Assembly: GCA_028694405.1 (NCBI GenBank)
Contig: JAQUTM010000033.1
Span: 1-16,138 of the forward strand
Source: Oscillospiraceae bacterium
GTDB taxonomy: Bacteria; Bacillota; Clostridia; Oscillospirales; Ruminococcaceae
Direction of reading: 5' to 3'
Length of the DNA stretch: 16,138 bases
Shown here: one piece after another, positions 7,127 to 13,924 of the stretch
Numbering within the stretch: position 1 is the stretch's first letter
Layout: each line of letters begins with the position of its first letter
The notes under the pieces: model-generated
What the model was told of the DNA's origin: nothing
The model's input: only the letters and a program-made list of their open reading frames with translations
Databases searched by the model: none
Translations under genes and position numbers: made by a program

Positions 7127-9203
7127 ATGAGTGAATATAATCGCCGCGACGGGCAGAATTCCTCCCATTCCAGAAGTTCGTCCAAGAAGAATATGACTTT
7201 TAAAAGAAAGTTAGCCAGAATGTTGGACCAATTTGAAAAAATGCCACGCAGCCAACAAATTATGATAGGCATATGTGCTGTTTGTGTGGTTGCACTAATT
7301 GTTACCGGTATTGTAATGGCAGTTGTACTTAACAGCGGCGATAAAGATAATCAAGATGGCAGTTCCTCTGTGGTAGTAGATGTGGAGGGCAATTACGATC
7401 AAGCTACATTTACTTTAGACCCGGATAAATACCCTGCAGTATTAAAGGCAACCGATGATGCAGGTGAGACCTATATTGCGGAAACTTTGTTTATAGGCGA
7501 TTCTAATATTGAACGCGCTATTAACTACAATATTATCAGCCTAAATAACGGTATCGGCGTTACGTCTATGGGTATCCAATCGGTTATTTCAAAGGCTTGT
7601 GTTTATTTTCAGGGTGTAGATGCTCCCGTGGCAATCCCGCAGGCAATTTCCATGATGCAGCCGCGCCGTGTAGTTTTAAGCTTTGGCACAAACAACACAG
7701 TGGGGTACGAGACAGACGCGTTTATTGCGCTGTACCAAAAAGTAATTGATGCAATACGCACCGCATACCCCAATACCGATATTATCATCAATGCCATTCC
7801 TCCGGTTGGACAAAACCGCGAAAATCAGCTGATTAAAATAGAGACGATTGATGCATTTAATTTGGCTTTGGCACAGTTGGCACAAAAAAACAGCTTGAGC
7901 TTTGTAAATACAAATGAAGCATTACGCGATGCTTCGGGTTATGCAAAAGCAGAATATGTAATTGAAGACGGTCTTCATCTCACAGAGGCGGGTTTGAATG
8001 CCATGTTTAGCTATATCCGTGGCCATAGCCATATTGTAGATGATGCCAGAGGTACGGTTTCTGATGTGCCTACCCCACATTGCCGCGCCTTCCGACGGCA
8101 GCGGAAACTCTATTGCAGTACCTAGTGTAGGTTCTGTAGGAGCAGTGTCTGTACCATCTGCCTCGTCCAAAGCACAACAGGTTGAAATTACCTATGTTGC
8201 TGCAGAAGGCGGCCAGCTGCAAGATACAGATAAAACAAAAAGCAGTAAAATTGTACGCAAGGTTGCCACCGGAAAAGAGGGAGCAGCCGTTACAGCTATA
8301 GCAAATGACGGTTACACCTTTGTAAACTGGAGCGACGGCTCCACTACAGCAACACGCAGCGATAAAGCCACCGAATCCAAAACCTTAACAGCTAATTTTA
8401 AAAAGAAAGATACAACCGTTGCCGTTACGGGAATCAGTTTAGATAAAGGCAACATGGATATGACGGTTGGCGGTGTTTCACACATCGGTGTTACAATACA
8501 GCCAAATAATGCTACCGAAAAAGGGTACACTGTAGAGAGTAGCAATACAGGTGTAGCAACGGCGGTAGATGCAGGAAACAACGTTGTGCGTGTTACCGCG
8601 GTAGCTGTGGGTGAGACAACGGTTACAGTGACATCTAAAGGCAACACAAATTCAAAAACCTCTATAAAAATTACAGTAAAAACAAATGAAGTAGCAGTTA
8701 CCGGATTAAGCCTAAACCCCACAACGTTAAATTTAACCACAGGTAGCAGTGCAGTGGTTAGTGCTACTATTACACCGGCTGACGCTACCAACAAAGCAGT
8801 TACTTGGGCCACCAATAATGCGGCAGTTGCAACAGTAAGTAACGGTACCGTGGTAGCGGTAAGTGCAGGTACGGCAACCATTACGGCAACGACGGCTAAT
8901 GGTATAAGCCAAACAGTAGCTGTAACGGTTGCAGACCCCGCGCCTCAAACCTACAATGTTTCTGCTTCCTCTGCTGATGACACAAAGGGCACGGTAAGCG
9001 CCTCTGCAACAGGCAGTGTTGCAAAAGACACAGCGGTTACGTTTACTGCAAACCCTTTAAGCGGATTTGAATTTTCCGGCTGGACGATAACTGTTAACGG
9101 TACGCCTACTACAAGTACCCAAAACCCTTATACCCATACGGTAGATGCAGACGTTACAGTAGTAGCTGCATTTCAGGAAGTGACGCCTGCACCTGCCCCC
9201 TAA
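7127..9203 (+). pseudogene. Membrane-anchored SGNH hydrolase fused to Big_2/repeat domains, interrupted by a frameshift
   Basis: Two reading frames together look like one surface protein of about 691 residues. Frame one (7127-8125) has a polar N-terminus, one membrane helix (about residues 46-68) acting as a type II anchor, then an SGNH/GDSL domain. That domain has block I GDSN (124-127), GTNN (187-190), and the Asp-His pair in DGLH (Asp281, His284), so the catalytic Ser126-Asp-His set is present. Frame two continues to 9203. It carries a linker, a Gly/Trp-containing repeat domain (about 8181-8410), two Big_2 Ig-like domains (about 8421-8685 and 8688-8935), a second repeat domain (about 8950-9176) and a PAPAP end. 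Removing one C from CCCC at 8073-8076 joins them in frame. No LPXTG or SLH motif is visible. The SGNH half alone may still be active; substrate is unknown. It may be a real mutation or an assembly error. Confidence 0.75.
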
Positions 9204-9232
9204 AAATAAAAGAAAGCGTTAAGGAATATGGC

Positions 9233-10195
9233 ATGAACGTTACAGTATTAGGCTGTGGAAGATGGGGCTCTTTTTTGGCCTGCTACCACAGCAAGCAGCA
9301 TGAAGTAATGCTGTGGGGCAAAGAGAATTCTCGCAGTTTTACAGCATTACAGGCAACCAGACAAAATAGTTATATTACTTTACCCGAAAAAATTGTATTA
9401 GAGAGTAATTTAAAAAAAGCTGTTGATTTTTCAGACTATATCGTGGTATCTATCAGTGCACAACAGATGCGCAGCTTTTCGCAGCAGTTAAACACCCTGG
9501 ATTTAATCGGTAAAACTTTTATTTTGTGTATGAAAGGTATTGAGGCCGAAACAGGTCAGCGCTTAACACAAATTATGAGGCAGGAAATCAATCAACCCAT
9601 TGAAATAGCTGTTTGGGTTGGTCCCGGTCATGTGCAGGACTTTATGGCCGGTATCCCAAATTGTATGGTAGTTGACAGTGACAATCCTGCTACCATTAAG
9701 CGTATAGTTGATGATTTCAATTCGGATTTGATACGTCTGTATGTGGGCACGGATTTAATTGGCACTGAAATAGGCGCTGCGGCAAAAAATGTAATTGGCA
9801 TTGCCGCAGGTATGTTGGACGGATTTGGCTACGGCAGCATGAAAGGTGCTTTAATGGCGCGAGGAGCGCGGGAGATAGCCCGCCTTATTAAAGCCATGGG
9901 TGGAAATGAACTTTCTGCCTATGGGCTGTGCCATTTAGGAGACTATGAGGCAACACTGTTTAGCCCCCACAGCCATAACCGCAAATTTGGAGAATGCTAT
10001 ATAAAAGGTCAGCCCTATGGTGAACTTGCCGAGGGTGCCGCCACGGTAAAAGCGCTGATAAAAATGGCTCAGCAGCATGGCGTTGACCTGCCTATCTGCA
10101 ATACCGTAAATAATATTTTGTACCATGGTCAATCGGGCGAAGAAGCGCTTAATGCGCTGTTTGCCCGCTCGACAAAAGGAGAATTTTATATTTAA
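9233..10195 (+). CDS. gpsA: Divergent GpsA-type NAD(P)-dependent glycerol-3-phosphate dehydrogenase
   Basis: GpsA reduces dihydroxyacetone phosphate to sn-glycerol-3-phosphate for phospholipid synthesis. The 320 residues have a family-typical layout. An N-terminal Rossmann motif GCGRWG (7-12) is followed by CMKGIEAETG near 100 and GPGHVQDF. The C-terminal domain contains IGAAAKNVIGIAAG with the expected catalytic Lys185, then GALMARGAREIARL and SHNRKFGE. Several signature positions differ from usual GpsA: GPGH replaces GPSH, and GLCHLGDYEATLFS replaces the common GLAGLGDLIVTCTS-like stretch. It may therefore be a divergent paralogue or have altered substrate preference. AAGGA (9221-9225) sets ATG 9233. 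It starts only 29 bases after the Big_2 frame with no terminator between, so it may share that transcript. Confidence 0.8.
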   Translation: MNVTVLGCGRWGSFLACYHSKQHEVMLWGKENSRSFTALQATRQNSYITLPEKIVLESNLKKAVDFSDYIVVSISAQQMRSFSQQLNTLDLIGKTFILCMKGIEAETGQRLTQIMRQEINQPIEIAVWVGPGHVQDFMAGIPNCMVVDSDNPATIKRIVDDFNSDLIRLYVGTDLIGTEIGAAAKNVIGIAAGMLDGFGYGSMKGALMARGAREIARLIKAMGGNELSAYGLCHLGDYEATLFSPHSHNRKFGECYIKGQPYGELAEGAATVKALIKMAQQHGVDLPICNTVNNILYHGQSGEEALNALFARSTKGEFYI

Positions 10196-10251
10196 TAAAA
10201 GTGGCAACTTTTCTTTGCTTTACATATCATAAAGTAAAGGAGGCGTTGCAC

Positions 10252-10455
10252 ATGAGTACACAAAAATATAGTAATCCCTTTTTTACGGAGATAGATGCGC
10301 CAAAAAAAACCAAGCTGCCTGCGGTGCAGGAAGGCGAAAATGATCACGCACTGGACGATTGGGACATTGAAACCGAATGCCACCAAGAAAAGCAAGCTTT
10401 TCATGTAGAACGTACCGAAGTGGACATTTGTCTGGATAGAACAGAGCAGGAATAA
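10252..10455 (+). CDS. Small acidic protein of unknown function
   Basis: I do not recognise this 67-residue product. ATG 10252 is preceded by a full-consensus AAAGGAGG (10236-10243), which argues for real and efficient translation. An in-frame upstream GTG at 10201 has no such site. The protein is hydrophilic and acidic with no membrane segment or signal peptide. It begins MSTQKYSNPFFTEID, has a Lys/Pro patch near residues 18-24 and an Asp/Glu/His-rich second half with two cysteines. It starts 56 bases after gpsA and is closed by a strong terminator, so it is either the last gene of that unit or a small monocistronic gene. The CTTTAC/GTAAAG repeat (10218-10223/10234-10239) covers the first bases of the ribosome binding site and could modulate translation. 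Confidence 0.65.
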   Translation: MSTQKYSNPFFTEIDAPKKTKLPAVQEGENDHALDDWDIETECHQEKQAFHVERTEVDICLDRTEQE

Positions 10456-10459
10456 AAAT

Positions 10460-10507
10460 AGCTGTGAACAGCTTTGCTGAAATTGCAAAATTGTTCACAG
10501 CTTTTTT
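10460..10507 (+). terminator. Intrinsic terminator after the 67-residue gene
   Basis: A perfect 11-bp stem, AGCTGTGAACA (10460-10470) with TGTTCACAGCT (10492-10502), encloses an inner TTTGC/GCAAA stem. T bases run on to 10507. It isolates the upstream genes from the HAD/hydrolase unit. The -35 of the next promoter begins within two bases of its T-run. Confidence 0.9.
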
Positions 10508-10508
10508 G

Positions 10509-10537
10509 TTGACTATAAGGGTTAAATATATCATAAT
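10509..10537 (+). promoter_or_regulatory. Sigma-A promoter of the HAD/alpha-beta hydrolase unit
   Basis: The -35 TTGACT (10509-10514) and -10 CATAAT (10532-10537) match 5 of 6 consensus bases each and are 17 bases apart. Transcription would start near 10544, leaving a short leader of about 38 bases. The -35 directly abuts the preceding terminator's T-run. Confidence 0.75.
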
Positions 10538-10581
10538 AGCTATATAGATAAATATTGCGTTACGAATAGGAGATATATATT

Positions 10582-11316
10582 ATGGCAAATTATAACTGTC
10601 TGTTGCTGGATTTGGACGGCACTTTTTGGGATTTTGATGCCGCCGAGTTAAAGGCAATTCAGGCAACCTTACAGCAATTTGAACTTCCTTGTACCGAAGA
10701 TGTAATTGCTAGATATAAAGAGATAAACAAAGCTTTGTGGCTTGCTCTGGAAAAAGGAGAAGTAAAAAAGGAAAAGCTGGTAGTAATGCGCTTTTCTCGG
10801 TTGTTGGCTGCATTAGGAGAAAAAAGAGAAGCCGCAAAAATGAATGATTTTTATCTTACCGCTTTATCAAAACAAGGGGATATTTATCCCGGTGCCGATG
10901 AAACCGTAATAGAACTGGCGAATGTGGCTACCGTAGCAGCTGTAACAAATGGGGTAGAGCGTGTACAAATGGGACGCTTAAAGGCTACGGGCTTTACAGA
11001 TTTAATAGATGCAATTTATGTGTCGGAAAAAATAGGTGTAGCAAAGCCCAGCCGTAAGTTTTTTGATTATGCCTTACAAGATTTGGGCGTAACCAACAGA
11101 AAAAAGGTTTTGGTTGTTGGGGACAGCTTAAATGCGGATATTTTAGGCGGTATCAACGCAGGGCTTGACACCTGTTGGGTAAACTTAACACAGCAGGAAA
11201 ACAACCTGAATATAAAACCAACTTATGTAGTGTACGGCTATGAAGAACTAAAACATTTAATTATCGGAGAGGAGAAAAAACCAGATGTCTATGTTAAAAA
11301 AGAACGTTTTGTATAA
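10582..11316 (+). CDS. HAD-family phosphatase, YjjG-like (probable non-canonical pyrimidine nucleotidase)
   Basis: A 244-residue haloacid-dehalogenase-type phosphohydrolase. Motif I is DLDGTFWDF with nucleophile Asp10 and acid/base Asp12. A helical C1-type cap lies at about residues 17-100. Motif II is TNG (Thr122), motif III Lys155 in AKPSRKFF, and motif IV GDSLNADILGG with Asp181 and Asp186 for Mg2+. The DGTFWDF opening, cap size and GDSLNADI ending resemble the YjjG group, which dephosphorylates nucleoside monophosphates including non-canonical pyrimidines. The exact substrate is inferred, and another small phosphomonoester is possible. ATG 10582 follows AGGAG (10568-10572). The last 32 bases overlap the next gene in a different frame, so the two are coupled under the promoter at 10509. 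Confidence 0.85.
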   Translation: MANYNCLLLDLDGTFWDFDAAELKAIQATLQQFELPCTEDVIARYKEINKALWLALEKGEVKKEKLVVMRFSRLLAALGEKREAAKMNDFYLTALSKQGDIYPGADETVIELANVATVAAVTNGVERVQMGRLKATGFTDLIDAIYVSEKIGVAKPSRKFFDYALQDLGVTNRKKVLVVGDSLNADILGGINAGLDTCWVNLTQQENNLNIKPTYVVYGYEELKHLIIGEEKKPDVYVKKERFV

Positions 11317-12238
11317 GTCTGCATCAGGCAAGGATACTGTCCATGGTTATGTTTATACGCAAGAAGGTGTACAGCCAAAGGCAATTTTGCAAATAAGCCA
11401 TGGTATGTGTGAATACATTGGCCGCTATGAAGATTTTGCAGAATTTTTGACCGAAAGCGGCTATGTAGTTTGCGGAAATGACCATTTAGGACATGGTGAA
11501 ACAAGCTCTGACGGCGGAGAGGACGGCTTTTTTGCGGAAAAAGGCGGAGCAAATTTTGTTTTGCAGGATTTACACCAGATGACAAAAGAAGTAAAAGCTC
11601 TTTACCCGGGCTTGCCTCTTTTTTTAATGGGACACAGTATGGGCAGCTTTTTTGCGCGTAAATACGCGGTAACTTATCCGCAAGAGCTTACCGGCGGCTT
11701 GATTATAAGCGGCACGGGCGGTCCCAATCCTTTAGCGGGTGTCGGTATTCGGCTTGCTTCTTTGATTAAAAAAATAAAAGGTTCCCATTATCACTCTAAA
11801 ATGATTAACAATATGGCTTTTGGGGCATATTGTAAACGGTTTGAAAACCCCTTAACCGAGTATGACTGGGTTTCAAGTGATAAAAAAACCATCGAGACCT
11901 ACACCGCAGACCCCAAATGTATGTTTACCTTTACAGTGTCGGCTTTTTACGATATGCTGATTACCAATGCAAGCGTTAACCGCGAAAGCTGGGCATCGGG
12001 TTTAGATGTTGATGTTCCTATATATATTTTTTCCGGCGGTATGGACCCTGTGGGAGATTACGGTGAAGGGGTAAAAAAAGTTTATAACTATGTAAAAAAT
12101 GCCGGCGTGAAAGATGTAAGCTACAAGCTTTATGATAAAGGGCGCCACGAAATGTTAAATGAAGTAAATCGCAAAGACGTTTACAGCGATGTTTTAAATT
12201 GGCTAAATGCTCACTTACAGGAAGCAGTAAAAGGTTAA
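11285..12238 (+). CDS. Alpha/beta hydrolase, monoacylglycerol lipase/lysophospholipase-like
   Basis: A 317-residue cytoplasmic serine hydrolase of the Hydrolase_4 (monoglyceride lipase, PldB-like) type. The oxyanion region ISHGMCEYIGRYEDFA is typical of that group and is followed by NDHLGHGETS. The nucleophile elbow is GHSMG with Ser118, the acid Asp254 in SGGMDPVG, and the base His288 in GRHEMLNE. A variable lid spans about residues 145-225. No signal peptide is visible. The likely substrates are monoacylglycerols or lysophospholipids, but this is a family inference. ATG 11285 was chosen because AGGAG (11270-11274) lies ten bases upstream, so the gene begins inside the HAD gene. A second start at 11291 is in frame. 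Transcription from the unit probably runs on into the spacer at 12239. Confidence 0.85.
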   Translation: MSMLKKNVLYKSASGKDTVHGYVYTQEGVQPKAILQISHGMCEYIGRYEDFAEFLTESGYVVCGNDHLGHGETSSDGGEDGFFAEKGGANFVLQDLHQMTKEVKALYPGLPLFLMGHSMGSFFARKYAVTYPQELTGGLIISGTGGPNPLAGVGIRLASLIKKIKGSHYHSKMINNMAFGAYCKRFENPLTEYDWVSSDKKTIETYTADPKCMFTFTVSAFYDMLITNASVNRESWASGLDVDVPIYIFSGGMDPVGDYGEGVKKVYNYVKNAGVKDVSYKLYDKGRHEMLNEVNRKDVYSDVLNWLNAHLQEAVKG

Positions 12239-12245
12239 AAATAGG

Positions 12246-12275
12246 TTGACTAAATTTTAGCATAAGTGCTATAAT
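12246..12275 (+). promoter_or_regulatory. Strong sigma-A promoter of the riboswitch-oadB unit
   Basis: The -35 TTGACT (12246-12251) and a perfect -10 TATAAT (12270-12275) are 18 bases apart, with an extended TGC just before the -10. Transcription would begin near A12282, so the leader RNA to the oadB start is about 186 bases. This leaves exactly enough room for the aptamer, whose P1 helix begins at 12299. Confidence 0.85.
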
Positions 12276-12298
12276 ATACCAAAAGATATATTTTGCCT

Positions 12299-12399
12299 GT
12301 AAAAGGGAGTAGCTAGCAGCCATGCTGCGGAATATGTGCGACAAACTCGGTACAGCTTTTGCTGTATCCGCACTATACCTGAAAAAGCGAGACTTTTAC
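12299..12399 (+). ncRNA. yybP-ykoY-like (Mn2+) riboswitch aptamer
   Basis: P1 is GTAAAAG (12299-12305) with CTTTTAC (12393-12399). The internal loop L1 has GGAGTA (12306-12311) on the 5' side and GAGA (12389-12392) on the 3' side, then GCT (12312-12314) pairs with AGC (12386-12388). GGAGUAGC facing GCGAGAC is the hallmark of the yybP-ykoY family as I know it. P2 is GCAGC/GCTGC (12316-12320/12324-12328). P3 is GTGCG/CGCAC (12336-12340/12369-12373), with a one-sided loop ACAAACTC (12341-12348) below an eight-pair apical stem (12349-12356/12361-12368). That is the family's L3 geometry, though its sequence departs from the forms I remember. P4 appears absent. The family senses Mn2+ and usually controls exporters such as MntP or YkoY, so its place before a decarboxylase pump subunit is unusual. 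Confidence 0.75.
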
Positions 12400-12432
12400 T
12401 ACACGGTTGGTGTGTGGTAAAAGTCTCTTTTT
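12389..12432 (+). terminator. Riboswitch-controlled intrinsic terminator upstream of oadB
   Basis: GAGACTTTTACTACAC (12389-12404) pairs with GTGTGGTAAAAGTCTC (12412-12427), giving 16 pairs including one G-U and a seven-base loop. Five T bases follow (12428-12432). Its 5' arm is the same sequence as the 3' strand of the aptamer's L1/P1, so aptamer and terminator exclude each other. Folding of the aptamer should therefore allow read-through, an ON switch, as known for transcription-regulating yybP-ykoY members. Confidence 0.88.
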
Positions 12433-12467
12433 ATATTAACGCATTATTGGTTAGGAGAATTGAAAAA

Positions 12468-13685
12468 ATGAATGCAATTTTGGATTTCTTTCGTTCACTG
12501 TTTGACGCTCCGCTGCAGATGGCAGCTGTATACGGCAGTGAAGCAATGCTGGCTTATGGAAAAATGTTTGTTATGTGGGCAATCGGTGGGTTACTTATTT
12601 ATCTTGCTATAAAAAAAGAGATGGAACCCAGCTTGCTGCTGCCTATGGGTTTTGGTGCCATTTTGGTTAATCTGCCTTTTTCGGGTGCGGTAACGCAGTG
12701 GATAAACAGTGCCGGTGGATATGCCGTCGCGGATACTGCTCAGGCTGTTACAAGTGAGGCCGGTCCTTTGGACGTACTGTTTAATGCCGGTATTGCAAAC
12801 GAGCTGTTTCCTTTATTATTATTTATCGGTATCGGCGCCATGATTGATTTTGGCCCTGTTTTACAAAACCCTAAGCTGCTCATTTTTGGTGCAGCTGCCC
12901 AGTTTGGTATTTTCTTTACTTTGTCTTTGGCGTCCCTGTTCGGTTTTTCTATTACAGATGCCGCCTCTATCGCGATTATTGGCGCGGCAGACGGTCCTAC
13001 TTCTATTTTTGTTGCTATGCATTACGGCACAAAATATCTGGGCGCTATTATGGTGGCGGCTTACAGCTACATGGCGCTTGTACCAATTATCCAGCCGCCT
13101 GTTGTACGCATGATTACCACCAAAAAAGAGCGTATGATTCGTATGCCCTACGAATCAAAAACAACAAGTAAAGCAGTGCGCATATTGTTCCCCATTATTG
13201 TAATGGTAATTGCGGGTATTGTAGCACCGCGCAGCGCTCCGCTTGTAGGCTTTTTGATGTTTGGCAATTTGCTGCGAGAGTGTGGCGTGTTAAACAGTTT
13301 ATCGGAAACCGCGCAAAATGCTTTGGCAAATTTAATTACATTGATGCTTGGCCTAACCGTGGCAAGCCGTATGCGCGCAGCAGACTTTTTAACAAAAGAA
13401 ACACTTATGATTTTGGCTTTGGGCTTGGTTGCCTTTGTATTTGACACAGTGGGCGGCGTTTTCTTTGCAAAACTGCTTAACTTGTTTAGCAAAAAGAAAA
13501 TCAATCCTATGATTGGCGCTTGTGGCATTTCTGCGTTTCCCATGTCCAGCCGCGTAATTCATAAAATGGGCTTAGAGGAAGACCCGCAAAACTTCTTGCT
13601 GATGCATGCGGCAGGTGTTAATGTGGGCGGCCAAATTGCATCTGTTATTGCAGGTGGTTTAATCCTAAATTTAATAGCAAAGTAG
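12468..13685 (+). CDS. Sodium-translocating decarboxylase beta subunit (OadB/GcdB/MmdB family)
   Basis: Integral membrane subunit that couples decarboxylation of a carboxybiotin to Na+ export in oxaloacetate, glutaconyl-CoA or methylmalonyl-CoA decarboxylases. The 405-residue length fits. It is hydrophobic throughout, with around ten membrane segments. Family hallmarks are FPLLLFIGIGAMIDFGPVL, the conserved GAADGPTSIF with Asp175 (equivalent to the Na+-site Asp of Klebsiella OadB), GNLLRECGVLNSLSETAQN, and NPMIGACGISAFPMSSRV. Start ATG 12468 follows AGGAG (12453-12457). The frame stays open upstream to 12336, but that part is the riboswitch and terminator. No alpha (carboxyltransferase) or biotin-carrier gene is adjacent, so the substrate cannot be assigned. 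An OadG-like partner follows ten bases later. Confidence 0.93.
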   Translation: MNAILDFFRSLFDAPLQMAAVYGSEAMLAYGKMFVMWAIGGLLIYLAIKKEMEPSLLLPMGFGAILVNLPFSGAVTQWINSAGGYAVADTAQAVTSEAGPLDVLFNAGIANELFPLLLFIGIGAMIDFGPVLQNPKLLIFGAAAQFGIFFTLSLASLFGFSITDAASIAIIGAADGPTSIFVAMHYGTKYLGAIMVAAYSYMALVPIIQPPVVRMITTKKERMIRMPYESKTTSKAVRILFPIIVMVIAGIVAPRSAPLVGFLMFGNLLRECGVLNSLSETAQNALANLITLMLGLTVASRMRAADFLTKETLMILALGLVAFVFDTVGGVFFAKLLNLFSKKKINPMIGACGISAFPMSSRVIHKMGLEEDPQNFLLMHAAGVNVGGQIASVIAGGLILNLIAK

Positions 13686-13695
13686 GAGGCTAAAA

Positions 13696-13818
13696 ATGAA
13701 TGCTACAGCTTTTTTAAATAGTTTAATCTATATGCTACAGGGTATGTTGGGTATTTTTATTGTTATGGGCGTTATAACAGGCAGTGTTTATTTGCTAAAC
13801 AAGGTGTTTAACAAGTAA
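13696..13818 (+). CDS. OadG-like small membrane subunit (40 residues)
   Basis: A short gene with AGGAGG at 13684-13689 and ATG 13696, ten bases after the beta-subunit stop. The 40-residue product has one membrane helix at about residues 14-35, including GMLGIFIVMGVITG, flanked by a polar N-terminus and ending NKVFNK. This matches the short OadG-related type of sodium-pump decarboxylase subunit. Full-length gamma subunits have an additional cytoplasmic tail that binds the other subunits and is missing here. Its function is presumably to help assemble or stabilise the beta subunit in the membrane. The assignment rests on context plus the helix, because the sequence is too short for a firm family call. 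Confidence 0.75.
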   Translation: MNATAFLNSLIYMLQGMLGIFIVMGVITGSVYLLNKVFNK

Positions 13819-13819
13819 T

Positions 13820-13849
13820 TTGCCCAACTCTATAAAAGTATGGTATACT
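13820..13849 (+). promoter_or_regulatory. Candidate promoter of the ABC-F gene, overlapping a terminator
   Basis: An extended -10 TGG-TATACT (hexamer 13844-13849) lies 18 bases after a weak -35 TTGCCC (13820-13825). The start point would fall near 13856, inside the 5' arm of the following terminator hairpin, so the transcript would carry a shortened 7-bp hairpin at its very 5' end. Confidence 0.45.
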
Positions 13850-13886
13850 TTAACCGCTGTATTTTACTACAGCGGTTAATTTTTTT
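13850..13886 (+). terminator. Intrinsic terminator after the oadB/oadG-like pair
   Basis: A perfect 12-bp stem, TTAACCGCTGTA (13850-13861) with TACAGCGGTTAA (13868-13879), has a six-base loop and is followed by seven T bases (13880-13886). It ends the riboswitch-controlled unit before the ABC-F gene. Confidence 0.9.
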
Positions 13887-13924
13887 GCGCTGAAAAACAG
13901 GTGGATATAAAAGAGGAAAGAAAC

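Noticed and set aside
8060..8090. Programmed ribosomal frameshift in the SGNH/Big_2 gene
   Set aside because: There is no stop codon, slow codon or convincing slippery pair at the switch point. A one-base indel in CCCC explains the change more simply.
8312..8881. 189-codon open frame on the minus strand opposite the Big_2 domains
   Set aside because: It is a Val/Thr/Ala/Leu-rich mirror of repetitive Thr/Ala/Val codons, has no ribosome binding site and no recognisable domain, while the plus strand encodes clear Ig-like domains.
10195..10215. AAAAGT/ACTTTT hairpin after gpsA as a terminator
   Set aside because: The six-pair AT-rich stem without a clean T-run is too weak; the strong terminator lies after the next small gene.
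12336..12467. 44-codon upstream extension of the OadB-like protein
   Set aside because: It runs through the riboswitch P3 helix and terminator. ATG 12468 has AGGAG and gives the usual family N-terminus.
12844..13113. 89-codon frame inside the OadB-like gene on the same strand
   Set aside because: It is a shifted-frame shadow of a hydrophobic membrane protein without its own ribosome binding site.
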